From NCBI GenBank assembly GCA_964410215.1, contig CAYPHA010000003.1, forward strand, positions 110,830 through 174,829: a stretch of DNA of 64,000 bases. Reading direction: 5' to 3'. The notes beneath the pieces are model-generated. The model was not told where the DNA came from and searched no databases. It was given only the letters and a program-made list of their open reading frames with translations. Position numbers and translations under genes: made by a program. The stretch is from CAYPHA01 sp964410215. GTDB taxonomy: Bacteria; Calditrichota; Calditrichia; Calditrichales; CAYPHA01. The first letter of the stretch is position 1. The number at the start of each line of letters is the position of its first letter. Shown here piece by piece: positions 38,454 to 49,000 of the stretch.

Positions 38454-41400
38454 CGGAATTCCGCTTTTTCTTTTCTTCGAGCATCTTGCTGATTTCCTCT
38501 TCCGAAAGCTGATCCAGTTGATTCAGCATATCCGAGACCTTATCCGTGTCCGGATCGGATTTTTTCTGTTCGCTTTCGATCATCTCCGCTACGCCGGAAA
38601 CAGTCGGATCCTCAAACAGACTTCGCAGTGGAAGATCAATCTGAAAATGATCTCGCAACCTCGCGATTAGCTGGGTTCCCAGGAGAGAATTTCCGCCGAG
38701 ATCAAAGAAATTATCATGAATGCCGATTGGATCGATCGAGAGCACATTTTTCCAAATTCCGGCCACTACCGTCTGCAGTTCTGTCTCCGGTTCAACCAGA
38801 GGTGTAGGAAGATTTGGTCTTGTATAATAGCTGCCTTCTGCTTGTGAAGCTGCTTCGGGTTCCTCTTTGGAAAGATCAGGCGTAATCCATTTTTCAATAC
38901 GTTGGTGCAGGTCTCCTGTCGATACAATTAACTGATTCAAAGGGGTATGCCCCAGGACGGATTTAAATGCTTCAATACCTTCATCCGGGGTCAGTGCCAG
39001 TTGCGCAATTTCCGAACCGATACCTGATGCGGCGGGCTGTGTGCCGAACCGCCAGCCCTCCCAGTTCACGCTGAGCCACTCTGTACCCGTATCGGCGGAC
39101 TTCGAAGCTGCAAACGTATCCATGTACTGGTTCGCGGCCGCGTAAGCCCCGAACCCAAGTCCGCCTAAAACCGCGGATAGAGATGATTGCAGAAGGCAGA
39201 ATCCTGGTTTATATTTGTCGATTACTTTACTGAGCGACTGCACACCGAATACCTTTGCAGCGAACTGGGACTGCCAGTCCGTAAGGGTGATTTCAGAAAG
39301 CGCCTTGAAGGATTGTTCACCGACTTTACCGGCCAAGTGGAACACACCGTCTATCTTTCCGGCCTGACCGAAGATCCTGTCCAAAGCCTTTGTATCGTTT
39401 ATATCTGCGTTATGAATTTCGATATCCGTTGCGGTATCTGAAAGCTTCTGAAGGGTTTTAATTTTATCCGTGACATCTGGATTCTCATTATGCTCTGATG
39501 ACCATCTTTCCCACTGTGACGGTTCCGGAAAGGGCATGGTATCGAGCAGAATAATTTTTTTTGCTCCCGAATTTGTCAGCCATCTTGTCACTTCCAGCCC
39601 AATATTCCCAAGGCCCCCGGTGAGAAGGAAGGTTTTTCCGGCTATAGCTGACAGGGTTTCGTTTTCTGAAAGATTGCGAAGTCGTGTGTAGTGTAATTCC
39701 CAACGGCGTCCGTTGCGGTATGCCACATCTTTTATCCCGTCGCTGTTCGTCATTTCGGCTAAAACAGACTGCGCATCAGCGGTTGGGCTTTCAACACTGC
39801 CGGACAATAAATCGATATCGACAATGCGACAGGTAATGTGGGGAAATTCCTGCGAAACCACCTTACTCAGTCCGATTAACGGAGCAAGTGCCGTTTTCAT
39901 CCGTTCACGGCCTGTCACCTGGTAACTATTGGCAGTGACAATCGTCATGTCAATCGCGCGTCCGGCAGATTGACTCGTAATGGCCTGGAGGGCAAACAGA
40001 AAACGCTGAAACGCATCAGACGGCGTCGTGTCATGACCACATTCCCAGGCATACAATATACGGTTAAAGGCCACGTCGTTTTCCTTAAAAGCTTTAAATA
40101 GCTTAAAGTAATTATCGAGATGACTCGGGTCAATATGATAAGTGCGGGATTCCGTCTGGTGTGGTTTATCGCCCTTGTAAACGGTATAAGTATTAGTATT
40201 TACATGCGTTACGAGGTTGGAGATCTCATGTGAAAATGATGAGTCATCGAGAAACAGCAACCATCCTTCATCACCGGAACCGCGTTGTGTTGTATCCGGG
40301 ATGGAAATCGCATGGTGTTGCCAGGAAGGTGTGTAAATCCACTGAGAGATCGACGGATTCCTGACGGTATCATGATCAGATGTGGTCTGTACAGCAGGTT
40401 TGCTGTCCAGCCAGTAACGGCTGCGTTCAAAAGGATAGGTGGGCAGAGGAACACGATACCGCTTTTCGTTTTCGTACAAGGCATCCCACTTGACAGGAAT
40501 ACCGGACAGCCAGAGTCTGCCAACGGTTTGAAGGAAGTATTTAAAGTCATTGATTTCTTCCTGCGGATGCCGCACGGAATTCAGAATGATACGCCCTATG
40601 GTGTTGGAAGGATGGCGGCTTGCCAGGCTGCTCAGGGTTTTCCCCGGCCCCACTTCGAGTAAAATACGATCGGGTGATGACAGGATGACATTAAGATTGT
40701 CATGGAAGCGAACGGTTTGACGCAACTGATGCGCGTAATAGGCTGGATCAGTCGCTTCCTCGTTGGTAATCCATGTACCGGAAACATTGGAAAGATAAGG
40801 AATGGACGGTTCATTCATCTCTATATCGCGGATAAATCCGGTGAATGTATCGAGGACCGGATCCATCATTGCGGAATGAAAGGCATGGGAAGTGTGCAAT
40901 AACCGGCTTTCGATACCTTTTCCGGTTAACTCTTCCTTAAGGGCTTTTATTGGTGCATCGGGACCGGAAATAATCGACATATTACTTCCGTTAACCGCTG
41001 CAAGGGTAATTTCATCGTTCAGATAAGGATCGATGGCGGATGGTTCCATCGGTATACTGAGCATACTTCCCTGGGGCATTTGCTGCATTAATTCACCGCG
41101 TTTCGCTACAATTTTCAAAGTGTCTTCCAGTGAAAAAACGCCCGATAGATGCGCCGCAACATATTCTCCGATACTATGACCGACCATCGATTCCGGTTCG
41201 ACGCCAAGATCCATCCAGTAACGGGCCAGTGCATATTCCAGTATAAACAGAGCCGGTTGTGTGAACGCTGTCTGACGAAGTGCCTCCTCCGCTTTTTCCT
41301 TATCCGTTTCCGGAGGATACAGTATACGCCTGAGGTCCCGATTCAGCAACGGTTCCAGTATATCGCAGCAGGTATCTACAGAGTCTCTGAAAGACGGGAT

Positions 41401-43092
41401 GGTTTTGTACAGGTCATACGCCATTCCGACGTACTGGGCACCCTGGCCGCTGAACAGGAACGTAACCGGAGCACTGGCGGGATCTTTGGTGTGCAGGGTC
41501 TCCATGATCCGTTTCGGATCCCGGCTCCGGAGTACCTGAACGGCGTCAGTGAGGTCTTCGGCCACGAACATACGCCGTTGGGTGAATGCCCGGCGGCCTT
41601 TCTGAAGGGTTGCTGCCACATCCGCTAAATTCAGATCCGGATTATTATTGAGGTGCTCCCCCAGGTTATCCGCCGCTGTATCCAGGGCGGAACGGGTTTT
41701 GGCGGACATAACCATGAGATAAGCGGGATAAACAGAATCTGATTTGCTGATGGCGGGAGCCTCCTCCATGACAATATGCGCATTGGTGCCTCCGATACCG
41801 AACGAACTGACACCAGCCCGCCGGGGCATCCCGTCCGATTTCCATTCCTGAAGGCTGTTCACGACATAAAACGCACTGTTCTCAATATCGATCTTTGGAT
41901 TAGGCCTTGAAAAATTGAGGCTGGGGGGTATCGTACGGTGCTTCAGGGTCAGTGCGGTCTTGATTAACCCGGCGACACCGGCAGCGGCATCCAGATGACC
42001 AATATTCGTTTTAACCGAACCGATTCCGCAAAATTGCTTCTCATCAGTATGTTCCCGGAATACCTGGTTCAGGGCAGCAATTTCGATGGGATCTCCGAGA
42101 ACGGTTCCCGTACCATGGGCTTCGATGTAACGGATCGTTTTCGGATCGATATCCGCAACCGCCTGGGCGGAGGCGATAACCTCTGCCTGCCCATCCACGC
42201 TCGGTGCTGTATAGCCGACACGGTTCGAACCGTCGTTGTTAAAGGCGGAACCCTTGATAACGGCATAAATATGATCCCCGTCCGCAATGGCATCTTCAAG
42301 GCGTTTCAGCACGACGATACCGGTTCCGTTTCCGCTGATGGTTCCGCCTGCCTGTTCGTCGAACGCCCGGCAGTGGCCATCCGGAGACAGGATCATACCT
42401 TCCTGGTAATAATAGCCCTGCTTCTGAGGGATAGCGATCGAAACACCACCGGCCATAGCCATATCGCAACTGAAGTTAAGCAGGTTCTGGCAGGCCATGT
42501 GTATGGCAACCAGGGAAGTGGAACAGGCGGTCTGTACATCGACACTGGGACCTTTCAGATTGAGTTTGTAAGAGGTGCGGGTCGTGAGAAAATCCTTGTC
42601 ATTTCCAATAGCCAGTTGATAACCTTCCGCGGAGCTGATGAAGCCTTTACGGGAAGACAGGTAGGAATACAGGTATGTATTCATGCTGACTCCGCCGAAG
42701 AGCCCGATCAGACCCTCATACTGATCGCCATCATAACCGGCATCTTCCAAAGCTGTCCAGGCTGTTTCCAGGAAGAGACGGTGTTGCGGATCCATTAATT
42801 CAGCTTCGTATGGCGCAAAATCAAAGAAATATGCGTCAAATTTATCCTCGTCATTGATGATGCAGCGTGATTTTACATAGTTCGGGTCCTTGAGCAATAC
42901 GGGATCAACACCTGCTTCCAGCAGTTCTTCGTCACTGAAATAGGTTATGGCCTCGGTTCCCTGTGTCAGAAGTTTCCAGAATTCAGAAACGGAACCGGCA
43001 CCTGGAAATTTTCCGGCCATACCGATGATAGCAACTTCCATTCCCGTAAGTTCGCCGTTTCCATGTGCATCCGGTTTCAGCGCATCACTCAT
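38446..43092 (-). CDS. Type I PKS subunit 2 (KS-AT-KR-ACP)
   Basis: 1548 residues; ATG follows the previous stop directly (TAAATG), with GGAGAAA upstream. KS has Cys in TACSTSLVAIH (near residue 190) and both His in EAHGTGT and NIGHLDAAAG. AT has the Ser motif GHSIGEYVAA (near 640) and HAFHSAM (near 738), the malonyl-CoA type. KR has TGGLGNIG (near 1157) and the Ser/Tyr/Asn catalytic set ending in AYAAANQYMD (near 1320), so it looks active; it lacks the LDD motif of B-type reductases. There is no DH or ER. The carrier is FFDLGGNSLLGTQ (near 1464), PCP-like in sequence. The subunit should add two carbons to the Tyr carboxyl left by subunit 1 and reduce the ketone to an alcohol, giving a statine-like 4-amino-3-hydroxy acid. 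The acidic C-terminal helix LNQLDQLSEEEISKMLEE resembles docking tails elsewhere in the operon. Confidence 0.95.
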   Translation of the reverse strand: MSDALKPDAHGNGELTGMEVAIIGMAGKFPGAGSVSEFWKLLTQGTEAITYFSDEELLEAGVDPVLLKDPNYVKSRCIINDEDKFDAYFFDFAPYEAELMDPQHRLFLETAWTALEDAGYDGDQYEGLIGLFGGVSMNTYLYSYLSSRKGFISSAEGYQLAIGNDKDFLTTRTSYKLNLKGPSVDVQTACSTSLVAIHMACQNLLNFSCDMAMAGGVSIAIPQKQGYYYQEGMILSPDGHCRAFDEQAGGTISGNGTGIVVLKRLEDAIADGDHIYAVIKGSAFNNDGSNRVGYTAPSVDGQAEVIASAQAVADIDPKTIRYIEAHGTGTVLGDPIEIAALNQVFREHTDEKQFCGIGSVKTNIGHLDAAAGVAGLIKTALTLKHRTIPPSLNFSRPNPKIDIENSAFYVVNSLQEWKSDGMPRRAGVSSFGIGGTNAHIVMEEAPAISKSDSVYPAYLMVMSAKTRSALDTAADNLGEHLNNNPDLNLADVAATLQKGRRAFTQRRMFVAEDLTDAVQVLRSRDPKRIMETLHTKDPASAPVTFLFSGQGAQYVGMAYDLYKTIPSFRDSVDTCCDILEPLLNRDLRRILYPPETDKEKAEEALRQTAFTQPALFILEYALARYWMDLGVEPESMVGHSIGEYVAAHLSGVFSLEDTLKIVAKRGELMQQMPQGSMLSIPMEPSAIDPYLNDEITLAAVNGSNMSIISGPDAPIKALKEELTGKGIESRLLHTSHAFHSAMMDPVLDTFTGFIRDIEMNEPSIPYLSNVSGTWITNEEATDPAYYAHQLRQTVRFHDNLNVILSSPDRILLEVGPGKTLSSLASRHPSNTIGRIILNSVRHPQEEINDFKYFLQTVGRLWLSGIPVKWDALYENEKRYRVPLPTYPFERSRYWLDSKPAVQTTSDHDTVRNPSISQWIYTPSWQHHAISIPDTTQRGSGDEGWLLFLDDSSFSHEISNLVTHVNTNTYTVYKGDKPHQTESRTYHIDPSHLDNYFKLFKAFKENDVAFNRILYAWECGHDTTPSDAFQRFLFALQAITSQSAGRAIDMTIVTANSYQVTGRERMKTALAPLIGLSKVVSQEFPHITCRIVDIDLLSGSVESPTADAQSVLAEMTNSDGIKDVAYRNGRRWELHYTRLRNLSENETLSAIAGKTFLLTGGLGNIGLEVTRWLTNSGAKKIILLDTMPFPEPSQWERWSSEHNENPDVTDKIKTLQKLSDTATDIEIHNADINDTKALDRIFGQAGKIDGVFHLAGKVGEQSFKALSEITLTDWQSQFAAKVFGVQSLSKVIDKYKPGFCLLQSSLSAVLGGLGFGAYAAANQYMDTFAASKSADTGTEWLSVNWEGWRFGTQPAASGIGSEIAQLALTPDEGIEAFKSVLGHTPLNQLIVSTGDLHQRIEKWITPDLSKEEPEAASQAEGSYYTRPNLPTPLVEPETELQTVVAGIWKNVLSIDPIGIHDNFFDLGGNSLLGTQLIARLRDHFQIDLPLRSLFEDPTVSGVAEMIESEQKKSDPDTDKVSDMLNQLDQLSEEEISKMLEEKKKRNSDE

Positions 43093-46000
43093 TTATCGCT
43101 TTCTCCTGTTTCTCATGCGTTGTTTCTGTGCATCCAGCGCCTGTTTCTGACGTGCGGCCCGGATTTCTGTTTTTTCACGAATTGCTTTACCACTTTGATC
43201 TTCGCTAAGAAATTTTGCAAAGGTGCTGATCGTCGGATAGCGAAACATTTCGACGACGTTGATGTCGCGTTCAAAAACCTCTTTTACCTTGCCCTGAACT
43301 TCGATGATGTTGAGGGAATGACCGCCAAGATCAAAGAAATTATCATGTATGCCGACCTCTTCCACACCCAGTACTGTCTGCCAGATGTCCGCCAGATTAC
43401 GTTCGGCATCCGTCGCTGCTTTGACGAACTGCGTTCTATCCGTTTCAGGTTTCGGCAACGCTTTATAGTCAATTTTCCCGTTGGCGGTTAGAGGGAAAGC
43501 ATCCACGCGCATATATACGGCTGGAATCATATAATCCGGTAATGTTTTCCGTAGTTCATACCTGATTTCTTCCGGTTTAAACACATCTTCAGATGCCGGG
43601 ATAATATATGAAAGCAACCGCTTGTCCGTTTTACCGTCGGCTACCAGGATGACATCTTTAATACCGGGCAACCCTTTTATTTCAGCCTCGATTTCTCCGA
43701 GTTCGATGCGGAAGCCCCTTATTTTTACCTGATTATCAATGCGTTCAAGAAATTCAATATTCCCGTCAGGCAGATATCGTACCAGGTCTCCTGTCCTGTA
43801 CAACCGTGCCCCCGGTTCACCCGAGAAGGGATCGGGGATAAACGACTCCGCTGTCAGGGCAGGGCGCTTTAAATAGCCTCTGGCCACACCATGTCCCGCG
43901 ATATATAATTCCCCGGGAATCCCGGTTGGAACGGGATTCATATAATCATCGAGCACGTACACTTTGACGTTATCAATTGGTTTACCAATGGGGATATGAA
44001 TCATTCCGGGCTCCAGTGTGACCGGAAAGACCGTCGCGCAGATGGTACCTTCTGTCGGTCCGTAGGCATTAATGAGATAGCGTTCCCGGTTCCAGCGTTC
44101 GGCTATATCGATGGTACAGCTTTCACCCGCGGAAATGACAGTCTGAAGGGTGTTCAGCTGCTCTGCCGGCAAAACCCTTAGAACGGACGGGGGCAGGGTG
44201 GCGGTGCTGATTTTACTTTCATTGAGAAAGTGAATGAGATCCGGACCCGAAACGAGCGTTTGCTGATCTACCAGTACAAGTGTGGCTCCGCTGGTCAATG
44301 TAGTGAATATTTCGGAAGCGGCTGCATCGAAACTGAAAGATGCAAATTGCAGTAATCGTGTTTCGGCCGTAATACGGAATGCTTTTACCTGTGCTTCAAC
44401 GAGGTTTCTCAAACCGGAATGGCTGAGCATGACGCCTTTGGGCTTTCCCGTGGACCCTGATGTGTATATGACATAAGCGAGGTTCGAAGGGTAAATCGTG
44501 GATGCGGGACTGTCCTCGCTGGCGCTCTGTATTTCGGAATCGAGATCATCCAGGTAGAGTCTCGGGAAATTATTTTCAGGTAATTGTGTTTCCAGTTTTT
44601 TCTGTGTGATCAAAAGCGGTACATGGCTGTCATTAAGCATATATGCCAGGCGATCATGAGGATAGGTTGGATCAAGCGGAAGGTAGGCGGCTCCCGCTTT
44701 CAGTATACCCAGTATACCGATGATCATTTCGATGGAACGCTCGGAACTGATGGCGACGATGGCGTCAGGTCCGATTCCCCGCTGCATCAGTATATGAGCC
44801 AGTTGATTTGCTTTCCGGTCAAGTGTCTCATAGCTGATGTGTCTGTCCTTGAATACCAGTGCCGTGGCACCGGGTGTCTGTGCCGCCTGCTTCTCAATTA
44901 ACCGGTGTACCGGCTCCATTTCGGGATATACCGTTTCAGTACGGTTCCATTCATTCGTGAGCCTGTACATTTCTTCATCGGATAGAAATGTATAAGATGA
45001 GAGCGTCCTGTCAGGATCCTCTACGACAGCCTTAATCAACCGCTGAAAATGGTTAAGCATGCGTACGGCTGTTTCCCTGTGAAACAGATCGGTGTTGTAC
45101 TGAAGGGAAGCACCCAGCCCATCATCCAGTTCCGCTGTCAGAAACGTGAGGTCGAATGGAACGATCCGGTCTTCGATGGCAATCGATTCCAGGGTGACAT
45201 CACCCAGTTTCATCGTACCACCCTCCTCGGCTACAGCTAAACCGGACATGCCGGATTCATGCAGCAAATAGGCCTTCTGGTAAACAAACATGTGCTGGAA
45301 AACAGGTGTCCGACTGGGATCCCGTTTAGGATGTAGCTGTTCAACGAGCAGATTGAAGGGGTAATCCTGATGATCGAGGGCTTCCAGGACCGTATCTCTT
45401 ACCTGATTCAGGAATTCGCGGAATGTTACCGAGCCGTTTACATTAGAACTTATGGGGACAGGATTGACAAAATAGCCCAGTATGCCGGCGTATTCCGGAC
45501 TGGTCCGTCCGGTCGTTGGCGAGCCGAGGATGATATCATTTTGTCCGGTATAGCGGTACATCAGTACATTGAAAACGGCCAGAAGTGTGGCATAAAGCGT
45601 CGTCTGGTTGCTGTCTGCAAGGTTTTTTAGCTTTTCTGTAAGTGCATGATCAATTTTTAATGTTTCTGTAAGGCCGCTGTACGTTTGAACAGATGGACGG
45701 GGATTGTCGGTTTTAAGATCCAGTGTCGTCAATTCACCGGCCAGTTTATCCTTCCAGTAATCAAGGTGTCGTTTTCCGGTGTGGGACCGGAGCATGGTGA
45801 ACTGATCATGGACGTACTTACTGTAATCAAAACCGGTATCCGGCAGGTGATCGGCTGCGCCTTTGGTATATATTTCATTCAGTTCATACATGAATATGGC
45901 AAGAGACCACATATCGGAGATGATATGGTGAGCATGATACAGGAAATAATGGACATGATCCGATTTGCGGAACAAATAGAGCCGGGTCAGCGGTTCGTTC

Positions 46001-49000
46001 TCAAGATCAAAAGGCTGGTCGATGATTTCATCGATGCGTTCCATAATCTGCGTTTCACTGAGATGTGAAACATCCACTTCGTTGAGAACGGCACGTACAT
46101 CATCACGAACGACCTGGAACGGTTTGCCTTCTTTTTTTATAAAATTGGTCCGCAGGGCATTATGGCGTTCCGCCAGGATATTTATCGCTTTCCGGAGCTG
46201 CTCTATGTTAAGTGAGGATGGTATTTTGACCGCATATACCTGGTTATAGATACTGGCAGGTGATAACTGATGTTGAAACCACATGGCTTTCTGACCTTCG
46301 GAAACAGGAAATTCCGACCTGTCAAATGCCGGGAGGTGATCACTATCGGATAGATCGTCTTCAGAAAGGATCTGTGCCAGCAGGTCTGAAGCGAGCATGT
46401 CTATTGTCGGTCCTTTCAGAAGGGTGGCAATGGGTACATTCACACGCAGTCCAGATTCGACATTGTTTTTCAACTCAATAGCCATAAGCGAATCGAGTCC
46501 CATGGCATTGAGTGGTTTGTCCGTCTCAATTTTTCCCGCAGGTACACCAAGCACTTCTGCTACATGGTTGACAAGACAGGTATTTACACGTTCCTGCCGC
46601 TCACTTTCATCCAGGCCCGATAAAACATCCCTGGAAAGATCTGAAGCTTTTTCCGGATGATCTTCCGCTTTTCCCTTCAGATCCTTGAAATTCAGGTAGA
46701 TCGGTGGGATGTCATTTTCCGGATACGGTTTAAGCAGTTCAGGCCAGATGACATGAGATACAATGTTTTGTGTTTTGTCCTTGAGCAGCAGTTGTTCAAG
46801 AAGGTAAATGCCGTCATTGATGGGTATCTTACCGGTTCCATGGATAGCTAATCCGGATTGTCTCCCGGAAAGGCTGCCTGCCATTCCGGTATTTTCCCAG
46901 TAGCCCCAGTTAATGGAAAGGGCTTTGAGTCCGGATCCCCGCCTGTAGCGGGCAAGCGCATCCAGAAATGCATTAGCGGCCGCATAATTACCCTGACCCG
47001 GGTTCCCGGCAATTGCGGCGGCAGAAGAAAACAGGACAAATAAATCCAGTTCCTCCTCCTTGGTCAGTTGATGCAAATTCCATGAACCATGGATCTTGGG
47101 GCGCAACACCTCACGAAGTGTCTCTTTATCCATCTGTATCAATGCACGATCCCGTATGATTCCGGCCGCGTGAAAAATTCCTTTCAACTGCAATTTTTGT
47201 TTTTTGATGTCCTGCAGGATTTTTGCGACCTGCTCAGGTTGAGATACATCACCTAAAGCAACGATAACCCTGGACCCATGCTCTTGTATCCTGTCAATCT
47301 CGTTCTGTACCTGTTCGGCAGGGGCTGATCGTCCAACGAGAATAATATGTCCCGCCCCTTTGCCGGCCAGCCATTTCGCCAGAGTAAGCCCCAGAGCGCC
47401 CAGCCCCCCGGTAATAAGATATGCAGCGTCGCTTTTAATGAGCGTATCCGCCCGGCGGTTTCCGGCGCTGACATCCTCCGTGTCTTTCATTGTAACGACA
47501 ATCTTACCGATGTTTTTCCGCTGGGCCATATAGCGAAAGGCTGCCGCGGTCTCCGAAGCTCTGAAGCCTGTCAGGGGCAGGGGACTCAGTTGTCCGGATT
47601 GTACAGCGTGCATGATTTCCGTAAAGAGGGTATGCAGGAGTTTCGGCTTATCACGACTTATCATGTCGAGATCAATGGCATAGTAAGACAGGTTTTTTCG
47701 AAAAGGATAGAGATCCATCTGCGTATTCTGATAGATATCGGTTTTTCCGATTTCCAGGAAACGACCGTACGGTTTGAGGAGTCCCAGGCTTCGCGGTATA
47801 AATTCGCCTGCAAGGGAGTTCAGTACCACATCCAGCCCCTCTCCGTTCGTTAATTCCATGATGCTATCTGCAAATTCAAGACTTCGTGAATTGAGTACAT
47901 GATGCATGCCTGAATTTTTAAGGAAATTTTGTTTTTCCTCGCTGCCGGCAGTGGCAAAAATTTCCGCACCGGTCATTTTTGCTATATTTATTGCAGCCTG
48001 TCCGACGCCGCCGGCACCGGCATGGATGAGTATTCGTTCGCCTTTTTGCAGCCGGGCCAGGTGAGAAATGGCATAGTAGGCGGTAAGATACGTGATCGGG
48101 ACAGTCGCTGCCTGATCAAACCGGAGTGCTTCCGGTTTATGCACAATAAGATCTTCGCTTGTAATGACATATTTTCCAAAAGTGTGCGGTGCAATTCCCA
48201 AAACGGCATCACCCGCCTGAAAGCGTGTTACACCTTTTCCGGTAGCCGTAACGATACCGGAACATTCGGAGCCCAGGGGGATCGGGTCACCGGGATAGAG
48301 CCCCAGAGCCATCAAAACATCACGAAAATTCAATCCGGAAGCAATAACCTCTATTTCAACCTGACCGGAAGCCGGTTCCTTTCGCCCGACGGGTTTAAAA
48401 CGGAGTGCCGACAGCATACCCGGTTTGGTGCTTTCCAGGATGTATGGCTGTTGAGGCACTTCCAGCGCGGTATTTCCGGAAACATCCATATCCTCGGCGC
48501 TTTCCAGAATTTCACGGTCGCGTTGTATCCTGGCAGCCAGGCGCTTTCCATCCCGGAAGGCTATTTCATTCTCGTGATCGGGATGCAGTAATTCAGCAAG
48601 TAATTGTTCCGTTTCTTTTTCAACGGGGAGGGGATCAAGATCTATTTTCCTGCAGATCGAATGACGATTTTCAACCGAAAATACCCGCCCCATACCCCAT
48701 AGGGGAGCATGAAAAATATTGGTTTTATCGCGTTCCCCGATGATTGAATGGGCTCCACGGGTAATCAGGCAGAGCTCGGGGTAGGTGGATGGGTATGCGC
48801 TCTCAAGAGCTTTATTCAGATTCAACAGCGATATCAGGGTGTGTTCTTCAGTCCTTTCGATCAATTCATGCGTGGGGTTTTCCCCGGCATCAAGCCCGAG
48901 GGCCCAGGTGTGAATAATACCCCTGATCCGTGTCGTTTCGTTTACCGATGCGCGAAGCAGCTTAATATAATCCTCCGGATCACCTGCATTGATTGTTATG

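Noticed and set aside
41995..42798. 267-residue plus-strand ORF opposite the KS domain of the PKS subunit
   Set aside because: The minus strand encodes a complete KS with all active-site motifs here; the plus-strand frame has no start signal or family pattern.
38446..43092. Dehydratase or methyltransferase domain in the PKS subunit
   Set aside because: Between AT and KR I see no HxxxGxxxxP or SAM-binding motif; the segment looks like the structural part of the KR region.
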